Program-made: the position numbers and the translations under genes
Shown: one piece after another, positions 1 to 11,384 of the stretch
Layout of the letters: each line of letters opens with the position of its first letter
Position numbering within the stretch: the first letter of the stretch is position 1
Assembly: GCA_013350335.1 (NCBI GenBank)
Contig: CM023538.1
Location: forward strand, 45,936,201 to 46,000,200
Source of the DNA: Chimonanthus salicifolius
Lineage: Eukaryota > Streptophyta > Magnoliopsida > Laurales > Calycanthaceae
Length of the DNA: 64,000 bases
Direction of reading: 5' to 3'
The notes under the pieces: generated by a model
Databases searched by the model: none
Told to the model about the DNA's origin: nothing
What the model saw: the letters and a program-made list of their open reading frames with translations, nothing else

Positions 1-57
1 ACCCCTTTTCAAAATTTAGGTGCAAATTACCGTTTTACCCTCCCGCTCAAAATCCTT

Positions 58-190
58 CGAACGATTTTATAGACAAATTTTCACATCCTTCGAACGGTAG
101 GATCCTTCGAAGGATGTTGAAGATCCTTCGAAGGATCATGATTAGGATCCTTCGAAGGATCATCAACATCCTTCGAAGGATACCGTGCAG
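58..190. repeat. Array of TTCGAA-centred short palindromes (left arm)
   Basis: Five copies of a 14-bp palindrome ATCCTTCGAAGGAT or close variants lie within about 130 bp, spaced 20-35 bp apart. The array is mirrored by the one at 1195-1440. Confidence 0.85.
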
Positions 191-1194
191 TAACAGTAAA
201 TTTTTTTTTTTTTTTAAATTTTAAAGTTATTTTTTAAGCACGGTGTATTTTCAAAATTTCTCAAATTAAATATTCGGACTAATTTTGATAGCCTGATAAA
301 AATACTTTAAGAATTCAAAGTCTTTTGATACTCTAAAATGCTTAAAACACAGTGTTTTACAAATAAGGGTATCCCTAGGGTGTGTTGAAAACATATTTAG
401 GAGTGTCAAAAGACCTTAAAGTCTTAAAGTATTTTTATCAGGTTATCGTAATTAGTCCGGATATTCAATTTGAGAAATTTTGGAAATACACAGTGCCTAA
501 AAAATAATTTTAAAGTTTTAAAGGAGATATCGACAATATAAACAGTTATCTTTTAATCACTGTGTATTTCTAAAATTTCTCGAATTGAATATCCGGACTA
601 ATTATGATAGCCTGATAAAAATACTTTAAGAATTTAAGGTCTTTTGACACTCTCAAATGCTTAAAACCCAGTGTTTTACAAATAAGGGTATCCCTTAACT
701 GTGTGGAAAATATATTTGGGAGTGTCAAAAGACCTTGAATTGTTAAAGTATTTTTATCAGACTATCGTAATTAGTCCGGATATTTAATTTGAAAATTTTT
801 GGAAATATACAGTGATTAAAAAATAACTGTCTATATTGTCGATATCTCCTTTAAAACTTTAAAATTATTTTTTAAGCACTGTGTATTTCCAAAATTTCTC
901 AAATTGAATATCCGGACTAATTACGATAACCTGATAAAAATACTTTAAGACTTCAAGGTCTTTTGACACTCCTAAATATGTTTTCGACACACCCTAGGGA
1001 TACCCTTATTTATAAAACACTGTGTTTTAAGCATTTTGGAGTGTCAAAAGACTTTGAATTCTTAAAGTATTTTTATCAGGCTATCAAAATTAGTCCGGAT
1101 ATTTAATTTGAGAAATTTTGAAAATATACAGTGCTTAAAAAATAACTTTAAAACTTTTTTTTTAAAAAAATTACTGTTGAATTTTTTTAATGTA

Positions 1195-1440
1195 GCATCA
1201 TTATGATCCTTCGAATGATACTATAGTTCGAAGGAGGTGGCATTAATGTAGCATCATTCGAAGGATCTTCATGATCCTTCGAATGATACTATAGTTCGAA
1301 GGAGGTGGCATTTGGCCTGTACAATCGTTCGAATTTTTTACTGTAGCATCATTCGAAGGATCTTCATGATCCTTCGAATGATGCTATGGTTCGAAGGAAG
1401 TGGAATTTGGCCTGTACAATCGTTCGAAGGATTTTGAGCG
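1195..1440. repeat. Array of TTCGAA-centred short palindromes (right arm)
   Basis: Repeated units with ATCATTCGAAGGATC-type palindromes and a longer direct unit (GTAGCATCATTCGAAGGATC followed by an AGTTCGAAGGAGGTGG block) occur three times. The right array is longer than the left one, so the arms are unequal. Confidence 0.8.
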
Positions 1441-1483
1441 GGAGGGTTAAACGGTAATTTGCACCTAAATTTTGAAAAGGGGT

Positions 1484-2116
1484 GTCCCCTGGCAGAAAAA
1501 GGGAGTGTCCGAATGGGCTCCCTTTACATTATCTGATTTTAAAGTTTGAATTTTTCCAAAATATTATTTTAAATTTTGAAAATTTGACATTTTTATGATT
1601 TTTATTTTAATCATGGGTATTTGGCATATTTTGTATCTAAAACTTTTATGGTATTTCTAATTTTAAATACCCAATTTATTTGACTGGTTGGATTAGTTTA
1701 ATAGACCTTGAAAATACTCAACTTAGAAGAAGGTTTTAAAAGATTTCCTTTTTTTTAAGTTGATAAGTAATAAATTAATCATTTTTTTAGATAAAGATGG
1801 AGATTTTTGAAATAAAATATAAAATAATGTAATAAATGCATAGTTATTCAAAAGCTGCCAGCTGTGTGTACGACTGCAATTCACCCTCTTGTCATTTATG
1901 TGAAGTGAAATGAGAAATGGAGGGTAAGATTCTTAATAATAATAAAGTAAAATACAAGTAAATTTACATGCTACTCCTATCCTATTAGTCTAGGTAAATT
2001 GGTTGCCAAGGCAACCCCATTCCTTTATCTACTTATACGATGGAGGTGAGGATGAAATGAAAAATAAAAAATACAAACTACCTTTCCTCTCTCTCCATAC
2101 GGTTTTTTTTCTCTCT
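1484..2116. other. AT-rich spacer, no feature recognised
   Basis: Directly after the palindrome there is a short GC-richer stretch (1484-1526, containing GGGCTCCC), which could be the true outer end of the palindromic element. The rest is AT-rich DNA with no reading frame, repeat or RNA gene that I can support. Confidence 0.5.
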
Positions 2117-2124
2117 CTCGTTTC

Positions 2125-2330
2125 TAGGGCTGCAACTCGGGTCGGGTTTTGGCCCGACCCGCATGACCCGACCCGAGAAATCATACGGGTCGGGTTACAA
2201 TGGTCGGGCTGTAGGGTCGGGTCGGGTTGAGAAAAGAAAAACCCGACCGAAATTCGGGTCTGGTTGGGTTGAGGCCTTTAAATTTCAACCCGACCCGACC
2301 CGACCCGAGAAGACCCGACCCGACCCTACA
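2125..2330. repeat. GGGTC-rich left arm of the hAT-type element
   Basis: About 200 bp built almost only of GGGTCGGGT and its complement, forming several internal hairpins. It has the left terminus but no terminal TTGCAGCCCTA on its right side, so it is a one-ended copy of the MITE at 3120-3320. Confidence 0.8.
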
Positions 2331-2471
2331 TAACTTAATATAAAAAGCTGCCTTTCCTCATCCCAAACCCTAGCAGAACTGCAGAAGAGAAATGGGTGAT
2401 TTCGATGGAAGGAAAAGGGAAAAACGGCAAGATGGAAAGAAATGAGAGAGACCTTGGAGAGAGAGGACGGA

Positions 2472-2600
2472 ATGGCCAAGATAGCATTGGGGAACAGGGA
2501 GGAGGTGACTCAGCCCGACTACCTCCGCGCCTTGGTGGCTGAGCTCATCTGCACCTTCCTTTTTGTATTCATCGGTGTCGGTACCGCCATGGCTACCGGT
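2472..2600 (+). pseudogene. Captured first exon of a tonoplast aquaporin (TIP4-like)
   Basis: The 43 residues encoded here begin [11 protein letters not shown] and continue with the first transmembrane helix ([18 protein letters not shown]), which is the N-terminal signature of TIP aquaporins, closest by eye to TIP4. Family members are about 250 residues with two NPA loops. Here homology stops after the helix, at the place where the first TIP intron usually lies, and no NPA motif follows. An in-frame ATG 30 bases upstream would add ten residues. DNA upstream (2341-2471) may be captured 5' leader. The fragment lies inside the hAT-type element, so it is a transported gene piece and not a channel gene. 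Confidence 0.75.
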
Positions 2601-2930
2601 TCTCTCTCCTCTCAGCGTCTCTTCTGGCATTTAAAATCGACACTTTCTCTTCAATCGTGACGGATTTTTCTCTGTCAAGGTATAGAAATCACTTTTTTTT
2701 TTTAATTTTTCCCATCTGGACTTTTACTCATCGCAGCCAATTTCTTGTTCCATCTAGTATTTTTTGGAATGGGCAAATCTTACATTATTTCTAAAGTTTT
2801 GAGATTCGTGCGCTTCTCATCCTTGCTTTCCTTTTCTTCTTTCTTTAAATTTTTATTTCTCCTCTCTGATTCTGCTCAGATTTCGTGCATGATCTCTTCC
2901 TTTGTACCTTTCCATGGTATCCATTTTTGA

Positions 2931-3119
2931 TGCAGAGAATAGGAGAGATTCGTAAACAGTAACATGGGGAGTGTGGATGTCATTTTGTTCACAGTATCCA
3001 GATATGCGAGCAAAGATTTCTTATTTCTTTGGGTAGCCAGATAAGGTGATGTTTCCTTCTATATATCCACCAGTTTTCCTTCCTGCTAGAACATCCATTA
3101 GAGTAGTCTTACCAGCACC
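2931..3119 (-). pseudogene. Captured exon of a full-size ABCG (PDR-type) transporter
   Basis: The reverse strand encodes 63 codons that start inside a Walker A loop ([19 protein letters not shown]) and continue through a GYPKK segment, an [13 protein letters not shown] segment and a VTVYESL segment, in the order seen in the second nucleotide-binding domain of plant PDR/ABCG transporters. One in-frame stop follows GYPKK, in a position where family members have Gln. The exon is cut at 3119 exactly where the right-hand MITE begins and ends near 2931. It is antisense to the aquaporin exon. Too short to act; a non-functional passenger of the transposon. Confidence 0.85.
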
Positions 3120-3320
3120 TAGGGCTGCAACTCGGGTCGGGTTTTGTCGGGTTAAGGGTCGGGTCGGGTTGGGTTAAGGGTATTACAATCTCGGGTCGGG
3201 TTGGGTTCACTAAATCGGGTTTTTGATTCGGGTCGGGTCGGGTTGGGTTCAATGTAGTGTGAGTCGGGTTAGGGTTGGGTTTAATTAAACCCGGCCCGCC
3301 CGACCCGAGTTGCAGCCCTA
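3120..3320. mobile_element. hAT-type MITE forming the right arm
   Basis: A 201-bp element with both termini intact (TAGGGCTGCAACTCGGGTCG and its inverse). Flanks CCAGCACC and CTCGTTTC do not match, so in its present position it was not inserted on its own; it acts as the right end of the larger 2125-3320 unit. Confidence 0.75.
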
Positions 3321-3328
3321 CTCGTTTC

Positions 3329-5911
3329 TTATCCTTTTCTTCCTTCTTTTCCTCTTTTCCTTGTCTTCACCGTTTCAAGTAGCAGCAACTGTGAGTTTGA
3401 AGTTTCCCCATGTATTCCTCGGGTTTTAAATTACATCATTTCTCAATGAAATTTTACAAATAAAATATTAAAATTTATCTACTCTAAATTTTAGAAACTC
3501 TGATTTAGTTTTTATAAAGAAATGAGTTAGTTTTGGACTTAAAAAATCGTCCCTAAAGAATTTAGAAAAAATAATTTGTTCTTTTAACTATTGAGTAACA
3601 GCTCTTAAAATGGTTTTGGGTTGCGTCAAAACCTTGATTTTACTTCTCTAAGCTAAAATGATGGGAAAAAATTAAGTCCACTTACTCTTCAGTGTTTACT
3701 TTCAAGCTTTGAATGTTTACTTTAGTGCAATATACCTTTTGGGCCGAAATCCTCCATGGGTAGGGCAGCAGAAATGCCACTCGATGGTCATTTGTAAAGC
3801 AGCGATATTCTTTTTTCTACTTTCGCCGCTCGGTGATAAAAGGGATTGGACACTGAGTACTTTTATTTACTTTCTTTACTGTACCATCTGGACAAAGTCT
3901 CAATACTTTTCTAGCGCCGGAAAAGCATGAGATTGGGCACTGAGTACTTTTCTTTTTCTTTTATTGTGTGTTTTAGATGATTGGGAGATGACTATTCTAA
4001 CATAATTAATGAAGTAGTAAGATTTTAGGAGACTCACAGACAGTACCCTATTTTTAGTCGGAAAATGTACAAAAGAGGTTATTTTTGAGATATTTTAAGT
4101 GTATTTGCAATTGAAATGAAAGTTATGGGGTTTTCAATGTTTTTACAGATTTCTGGTGAAAGACTTAAAGCTGAAGAAGGTGAGGAGAGTCAACTTAACA
4201 TGTATATTGGATGTTGTGAAAATTTTAAGATTCTAGACTGAAAATGGGACCCATGGAATTTATAGGATGGAAAAGACCAACTGGGACCGGAAAGCGAGAC
4301 TTGACGCCGCTTCCATGCAAGGGATGATAATAGTTTTGACTGTCAGAACGAAAGCACAAAAAGGTGTCAGGGAGCTGAGGCCTAGTGGTCTAAAACGCAG
4401 TATGGGGTTTATTAGAGGTCTAGAGAATGTTAGATGTGTTGTTGAATAATTTTTGGAATATCCAATGATAATGTATGGTGTGGATACATGCTTGTAATTC
4501 ATGTTATGGTTAGCGGTGCATGTAGTATGTGTCATAATAGTCCATGCATTGGTTATGTGAAGATGTGATATATGTAGCTTTGATCATACATGAGGTTCAT
4601 GCTAGGATCAGTAGTGCATATGGTATGTATTAAATTAGAACATGCATGTGGTTCATACCATAGTATAGGTGCATGTAGTGGGTGCAGTGTTTGGTCATGT
4701 ATAGAGTTATGTATGCATGTGATTATTCCTGTGCTAATAAGTTTGTGTAGGTGATGAGATGAAAATATTCTAGTTTATTAACCAGAATTGAAACTAGTGG
4801 ATGGTAAGTGAAACTCCATTGTTAAACCCTCGTGGAAACGGTATATGGAGAAAAGATATGTGAATGGTGATTTTATATTGTTTTGATGTTTATGGATAGT
4901 TGATAGTCAGTATACATGTTAATGTATATACACACACTTGTACGTTTGGTCGAGCTCTTGCAACATGCTGAATTATTTCTGTGTCGGGACTTAATTTTTC
5001 GAGAATGAGTGGGATTCATCGACAGGGTTGAGTGGGATACCCTGGACCTATATAGTTGAGGTTGAGTGGGATACCTCAACGAGGTTGAATGGGTACCCTA
5101 GTGTGTCACAAGGTTCGTTGAAACGTCTTTTAAATGGAAAGAAAATAACAAATGGTAAATATGGTTTATTTGTTTATCATTTTGTTAAACATACATTGTG
5201 TTATTGATATTATGAATGCATAGAGAAGGTAGAGTGCATGTGTAAGTTTGCATGAGCAAACATGAGAATGTATATGTAGGTTGCATATGCATCTGTGATT
5301 ATACATGTGTGTGTTTACATATGTATGTATAAGTATGCATGGGTATGTTAGTGGAAAGAAAAGAACCAATGGAAAGGTACGCTATAGTGTTCTAAGTGTT
5401 TCCCTCATATGTTGCATTGAAAATTTGATATTCTAAAAATTGAGAGGAACTTGTTAATTTGACTTCTCTTCACTAGGCTGGAGCTCATATCCCTTACAAT
5501 GTAGGTCATGTACTGGATGAAGGAATGAAGAATCCCTTTTGCGGTGCTTAGGAATTGGACTCCAATGCTGTTCGAGGGTAGGATTTATGCTTATTTAGTT
5601 TTATATTAAAACTATGTAAATATTGGATGATTATGCCACTTGTGGCATAAAGACCTTGTGTATAAATCATATATGTGTAATATGATGCTATGATGTGTAA
5701 ATGAATGTATTATGTTGTGTATTTTGCATTTCGAGTATCGAAATCATGGAGAAACCAAATTTGCAAAACCGGCCCAAACAACAGTTTTGCTATCAACGGC
5801 AATGCATCTCCAATGGAAATGGGTCGCCAAGGGCATTGGCGATGGGTCGCCTCTGACGATTGTATCAACTTGAGAGAAACTGAGAAAATATAGAATTTCG
5901 TCCTTGTGATG
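3329..5911. other. Decayed LTR-derived sequence, no gene
   Basis: No intact reading frame. The stretch 4977-5090 matches, in inverted orientation, 32189-32290, including GGGTTGAGTGGGATACCC and a GTCGGGAC word. The stretch 3750-3960 has the CACTGAGTAC and GGTGATAAA words that recur inverted near 32850 and 35100. This marks the region as a fragment of a plant Gypsy LTR. Just before 5917, positions 5780-5911 hold GGGTCGCC/GGCGATGGGT repeats that resume after 9395, so they are the host site of the next element. Confidence 0.5.
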
Positions 5912-5916
5912 GGTTG

Positions 5917-8900
5917 TGTAAGGACCCAGAGTTTTAACTCCTTATTTTGTATGAAATTTCACTTTAATGAATAAAATGAATTATGAGATTTTGGTCCAAA
6001 AATAATATGAATAAAATGTGGTGAATGTACATTGAAATAAATAGGGGAAACTAAATTTCCCTCAGATGATACATCGATTGGTTCGATGTGTCGGCAAACT
6101 GAACTTCCCTAGGCAATGCATTGACTCGATCGATGTGTAGGTGAAAGTTAAAAACTGAACCCGAAACTTAAATTTTCCAGAAGGATACATAGACATGGTC
6201 GATGCATCGACGAGAGGCCAAAATCAGAATAAGCCAAGTATAAAACACCCAGACGGACATATCGACCATCTCGATCTATCGTAGAATCAAACTGTGGGAC
6301 ACTTCGACGAGGTCGACGTGTCGAGGTAGTCCAAGCATCTCATGTTTCCAAGAGTCTCAAGTCAGGCAAGCCTTTCTGTCTACCACCATCCACAAGCACT
6401 ACTTTCCATACGTGGTTATCCTCCCACGCCGTTCCCACTTTCCAACTACCCATTGAAGAGTCTAAGGCAACCAACAGAGGAAGATAAAAAGGAAGAGAAA
6501 ACCCAAGAGAGAAAAATGAAAAGAAAAGAAAGAGAGGAAAAGAAAGAAGAAAAGCAAAGAAAGAGAGGAGAGAAAAGAGAGAGAACCACCCCGTTTCATT
6601 CGTTCAATCTCGTCATCTCACTCAACCTCAACCCTCAGCTCGATAGTAAACCTTTTCCCCTCTACACTGAGTTCATCTATTCTAGGAAAGGGAGGAGAGA
6701 CGACGCAAAGAAGAAAGAGAAATCAAGCTACCAAAGAGCAAAGGAAGCAAGGAGCAAAGGAATCAACGAGTTCATCCTTCATCCACTCGAGTACACCTGC
6801 AAATCCCTCGAGGTAGGTAGATTTTATTGTGATTTTAAGTAAAATAATCACACTAGGATGTTTATAGAATATGTATGAACAAATTTAAGGGATAAAGGAC
6901 CAAGAATAATGGATATGCAAGTAAAGGGAAAACATGGAAGACAAATCTATGGCTTTTGAACTCAACCCAGTCGACATGTCGATTCTGTCGATATGTCTTC
7001 TGAAACATAAGTCCAATGAACCAAGAATCTCGTGTATTGAACTAAAAGGACCCAACCCAAGACAACCCATCGAAGAAGTCGATGGGTCGGCTTGGGTATG
7101 ATGAAATTGAAAAATAAAACAAAAGGTGATGAAATGATCCCAGGACGAAATATCGACAATGCCGATGTGTCGACCAGGGTACGACAGAAATGAAGATGGA
7201 ACAAAAAGATGATGAACTGATCCCAGAACGACCTATCAACAACGTCGATGTGTTGGTCTAGGTATGACAGAATTGAAAATGGAATTAAAAAAAGGTGATG
7301 AACTGGTCCTAGTACGATGTATCGACCAAGTCGGTGTATCGGTCTGGAAATGACTAGAAATGAATATAAAGATGATGAAGGAAGAATGAATCTGTGGACA
7401 TATCGACTACGTCGACATGCCCACGGATCTCTGATAGATATATTGACCAGGCCAACATATCGGTCTGGGAACGAAGGATGAATGTTAATAGACCATACTC
7501 CAGAGGACATGTCGACGAAGTTGACACCTAGGGTATATGCACCTGTATATGTATCGACTGGATCGATACATATGATTTGGGAACAGAGAACAAACACGAA
7601 TATTGATAGATCAAATACAGGAGGATATGTCAACGTGCTCGACACCTCGAACCAATGTACCCCTAGATGTATCGACTGGGTCAATTCATATAACTTGAGA
7701 ACAATTGGAAAACACGAACATGCACAGACAGAACCAGTCGACATGTCGAGATAATCGATATGTCGGTTGTGTCAAGGGGCGGTATATTGATAGTGTTGAT
7801 ATGTCGGCCTGAGATATGAACCGTTTAATAAGGCTAATGTACTTGATGATAAATCAGATATACATGGAGACTCTTAGACTTTGTAGATCATACAGATGAT
7901 CCTTAGGTCTTGGTTTGACTTACATAATTTGAATTAGAAGTATTGTGTATTTTAATGACACATAGTTATGATTTGAAACATGTACATCGACAAAGGAAAC
8001 GAGGGTTGTCCCGACACCATTCGAGCGACTTTGTGAGTAACCCCTTTCGTTGATCATCTTAGATCAAGTAAGTTTTCCTACATTGTTGAAGAACTATAGT
8101 TGTGAATTAAATGCCTTGATTTTAATATGATTTGATTTTTATAAAAATCATGATATTTCAATTATGAAAATGATGATAGCACTATATGAGTTTTTAGACA
8201 TTTTGAGCACATGATGTCGTGTCTTTATTTTGAAAAGATTTGAGATTTATGAACTATGTGAAATGATTGAAATTGCATGATGCATGGGCTTTGTCATCAT
8301 GTTGCATACATATACCTCATGCATAGATGCATGAGAGGGATTTTCATTACCGAGCCAAAAATAAAATGTCCGGACATCGTTTGGTCTCGTGTACGATGAT
8401 ATTGATAAAATAACACAAGTATTATACTTTGGCGTCGTCCTTGTGTATGATTGTTACGTCATTAATTGGGCCAAAGAGCTCCTGGGGAGGTCCCGAACCC
8501 TATACAGAGGGAAGAGTCCACACTCCACTGATAGTCTCGGTTAACTTGTGGATGGGCAACAACACCCTGTTGGTTGCCGCCTCAAATGTTGTTGGACATA
8601 AGTGGCCAATAATGAGAACCATTGAAATAAAATGAATATTATGGTTGATGTGTGGGGCATGAAAGGGTATTCATACTTCATGACACCCATGGCATATCAT
8701 TATATGATAACTATCAAGTATGATTTCTAAATCATGAGATTTTAATATACTTTCATTCCTTTTGAGAAATGTATATTATGTCATAACACGTGATTTCCCC
8801 AACATTGTTATAGTTATATGATATTGTATTTTCACACTTCGTAGTGCATTTCCTTGATCGGAATTTCTACTGGACAAGTTGACTAAGCCCGTACATTTTC

Positions 8901-9395
8901 CCCCTTTAGATGTTAATGTTGATCATGACAAAGGAGAAGAGGCTAGGCCTAGTGGTAGCCAAGCCGAAACAAAGTGGAGAAGGAGATGCATGAAAAACTT
9001 AGTTCTTTATTTTGATATTTTGGTAGAACAATGTAATTTCATAGGATTATTTATTGGGAATGTAATAACTTAGATATAACTCCTATTTTTTGACTTCGTT
9101 ATGGTATTTGACTTTTATGGTTTGAGTAATTTCCTATCTTTGCTACTGAGGTGAATTTGGTATCATGTTTGAATGTTATAAATATTTCCGCATTTGTTAT
9201 TTCCGCAGATTGTGCTAGCACATGCACAAATATTTTGTGGGTTGTCACAAGCATGTGCTAGGTTGGGCCAGTCGAGGGTCAAGTCTTTGGACTCAAACTC
9301 AGCACGCATCATGGAGCATTTCGTCCTTTTCCTAATTTCTATTTTTTTTAAAATATACTCTAATTATAAGAGTTGGAAAATGGCGGGTCGTCACA
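5917..9395 (+). mobile_element. Solo LTR of a Gypsy element (family A), 3.5 kb
   Basis: The block starts TGTAAGGACCC and ends GGGTCGTCACA. Flanks GGTTG (5912-5916) and GGTCG (9396-9400) form a 5-bp target duplication differing by one C-to-T change at a CpG. The surrounding host sequence (GATGGGTCG words) continues across the insertion. There is no coding region or second LTR, so it is a solo LTR. Order inside: start, a few inverted repeats, a purine-rich leader (about 6470-6590), the main inverted-repeat array, then a block at 8460-8600 that is the inverse of 19565-19700, which fixes the orientation as plus. Confidence 0.8.
6063..7820 (+). repeat. Array of imperfect inverted repeats with GTCGA-type core
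   Basis: About eighteen copies of a roughly 22-bp imperfect palindrome of the form ATATCGAC-spacer-GTCGATATGTCGG occur, first at 6063-6330 and then at 6965-7820. From 7068 to about 7400 they recur every 79-87 bp inside a longer degenerate tandem unit containing GATGAACTGATCC. The 166-codon and 260-codon open frames crossing this stretch are by-products of the repeat structure. Confidence 0.8.
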
Positions 9396-9684
9396 GGTCG
9401 TTAGTGATCCCTCGTGAGTGACGAGTGGATCAACATGAGACCAAACTGTTTTTACAGACAGGTCTCCAGGCGATGGGTCGCTAAAGTTCTGAAAACTTTC
9501 ATGAAGGTTAGTGAAGATTGCACTTAGGTTCAGTGTGTTGGATCATATGTGCTATTCACATGAGCATGTGAGACATTTTCTATGGGCTTAGTTGAGCTCA
9601 CTTAGAGGTCCATGGACTTGATAAATGGATTTGGTTAAAAAGAAAAATTAGTCGCCTTCGAGGCCCACATCTGGGTTCATGACG
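9396..9684. other. Continuation of the host repeat after the solo LTR
   Basis: Positions 9396-9490 carry the same GATGGGTCG/CGACCCATC type words as 5780-5911 and so represent the split array of the older element. No gene is seen in the rest. Confidence 0.45.
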
Positions 9685-11384
9685 TGACAACGACCGCCTC
9701 TGCTAGTACTCTGCAAACTGTTAGAGAGTGAGTTTCACTTACCTACAGATCATAAGCCCAGTAGATGTACAATAGTTGTAGAAAAATGTGAAGGAATTAA
9801 ACATATTCTATAATCTGCACAAACATAACCATAAACAGCACATACAAATCATTATGTAGTAATACATTGTATAATAATCCATTCTCAACATATGGACACA
9901 CAATTGTCACAAAATATATGAGATGGTATAATGGTCTGCCAAAAGTCAATAACCTTGACCGAACCATCATATATCCTACCTATACATACACATTTATTAT
10001 ATCAAATCCATACACGACGTCTACCCATAATAACCTCATGTATATACCATACTCCCTATCCGCCTATTCATTTATCTATGAATACTAGGGATCAACAACA
10101 TGTATCTCGCTCGTCTATCTCCAATGAGGGACTTGTGATAACCTCACACCTCATCGTAGTATGTCTGTGGTAGTGTCAATGTAGTAGCATGACAACGTTT
10201 CTCATCCACCCACTCACACTTGCCCACTCCCCACTCTCGTACAAAATCTAGGGCCTATTGGCCTCACTCCTCTCTACCGAGAACACAGAGAGTACACATT
10301 TATAACCATTTATCAGCAAGTAGCATCTCAATGTGATGGTCTATCCCCACTCACACCCGCGTACTTTTTGTGGATTAACAATAGCTACATCCATATGAAC
10401 TACATCCCTATACACAGATGAAATCATACATGAAAATAATTACCATACTCCATACCCACATAAATCACATCCACTGGATCCTAAAATATTACTAGACCCG
10501 ATAATTTGCACGAGGAGCTATCTAGCCCATCCTTGCCTTAATCAACCATCAAATACATAGATTTCCTCGATAGACTTGAACATACCCTGCATATGGAAAA
10601 CTCACATATGCTAAACACGACTCTGTCAGGCAAATCATATGGATTGTGTAATCAAACACCATGCAACAGTCATAATCGCATACAAGTTCATGCATAATCC
10701 ATTCAGCCAATCACATAGCATAATTCATGTGAAGGGTACTTAATCAAGTAGACGAATCCGATCTGGTTCTTTGGGGTATAAAAATATCAACATAAAACAT
10801 TTTAGAACTTTTATTAATCAGGACCATACCAACGTCGTTTCACGTATACCCAAATCACATTTAAACATAATAACCCTTTTCGCTCAAGGATTTAACGAAA
10901 ATGATTATACATATAGTACAATCTCAAACACATGAATAACAAACAATAAATGCCAATAACAAATCAATATAGATTCAATAAATAAACATATTCGAATGTC
11001 AATAAGGTTCGTACTCCCTACCTCGAAAATCATGAAGTTTGGAGTCTTCTGAAAGCCATAAGGACATAAACCTTATCACCGCTCGACAGAGAGTAATTTG
11101 TCATCCAGAGCGGATATCATCAAATGCTAGAAAGAAATCTTCTATTAGGAGAAAGCACGGAGATAACTCTTTCTCAAAATCAAAGGACCTAACCCTTTTT
11201 TTATAAAGAAAAGAGATTTAGTTGCTAACAACCTTAGTTAGTAAGAAAAATTAATGGCTAAGAAAATGAAACTTAGCTGCAAAGTAAAGCTATTGGAAAT
11301 AACTTAGCCACGAAGTAAGCTATAGGAAGTAACTTAGCCTTGAAGTAACTTAGTCTAGAAGTAACTTAGGGTTGAGTTATTACA
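9685..11384 (-). mobile_element. Probable minus-strand Gypsy LTR or LTR fragment
   Basis: The stretch begins TGACAACGACCGCC, resembling the inner LTR end of family A, and ends GGGTTGAGTTATTACA, resembling its outer end. Its composition and short blocks (for example the AAGCCCAGTAGATG region near 9750) match the inner third of the other minus-strand LTRs. No 5-bp target duplication is found (TGACG versus CAAGA), so limits are tentative. Near the right end, AACTTAGCC/GAAGTAACTTAG words repeat five or six times (11220-11370). Confidence 0.4.

Larger units (their letters stand above)
1..1483. repeat. 1.48-kb imperfect palindrome (foldback-type repeat)
   Basis: Positions 1-66 and 1418-1483 are inverted copies differing at one base, so the whole block can fold on itself. 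Inside lie three successive quasi-palindromic units of about 300 bp (roughly 220-535, 555-830 and 860-1150), each bounded by inverted copies of a half site ending in TTAGTCCGGATAT. TTCGAA-rich arrays flank the units on both sides. No reading frame of interest is present. The left flank is outside the window, so a target duplication cannot be tested, and the terminal repeat may extend left. Parts of the ~300-bp unit resemble LTR sequence near 35990-36055 (same order of TTTTGACACTCCTAA and a TAGGGATACCC word), so it may derive from inverted LTR pieces rather than from a classical DNA transposon. Confidence 0.8.
2125..3320. mobile_element. hAT-type non-autonomous element with captured exons (Pack-hAT-like)
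   Basis: The element starts TAGGGCTGCAACTCGGGTCG and ends with the inverted copy of that sequence. It is flanked by the exact 8-bp duplication CTCGTTTC at 2117-2124 and 3321-3328, the target-site length of the hAT superfamily. Both arms are packed with GGGTC/GACCC words. Between the arms lie the first exon of a tonoplast aquaporin (plus strand) and an exon of an ABCG transporter (minus strand), so unrelated gene pieces sit inside one 1,196-bp insertion. A full left terminus also occurs internally at 3120, so the right arm is a MITE in its own right; the DNA to its left does not duplicate CTCGTTTC, whereas the outer pair does. No transposase is encoded. Confidence 0.82.

Noticed and set aside
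2442..2660. A functional aquaporin gene
   Set aside because: Only the first exon is present, no NPA motifs or later exons follow, and the fragment sits inside a transposon.
2117..3328. Two independent MITE insertions either side of a host gene
   Set aside because: Left and right MITE copies lack individual duplications, while CTCGTTTC flanks the pair exactly, and the two exons come from unrelated genes.
4260..4535. Overlapping frames on both strands near 4.3 kb
   Set aside because: The segment shares GGCCTAGTGGT with the LTR at 8940 and has no protein motif; treated as LTR remnant.
6342..7744. Long open frames (166 codons plus strand, 260 codons minus strand) as genes
   Set aside because: They cross the purine-rich leader and the inverted-repeat array of a solo LTR; composition is repetitive and no domain is seen.
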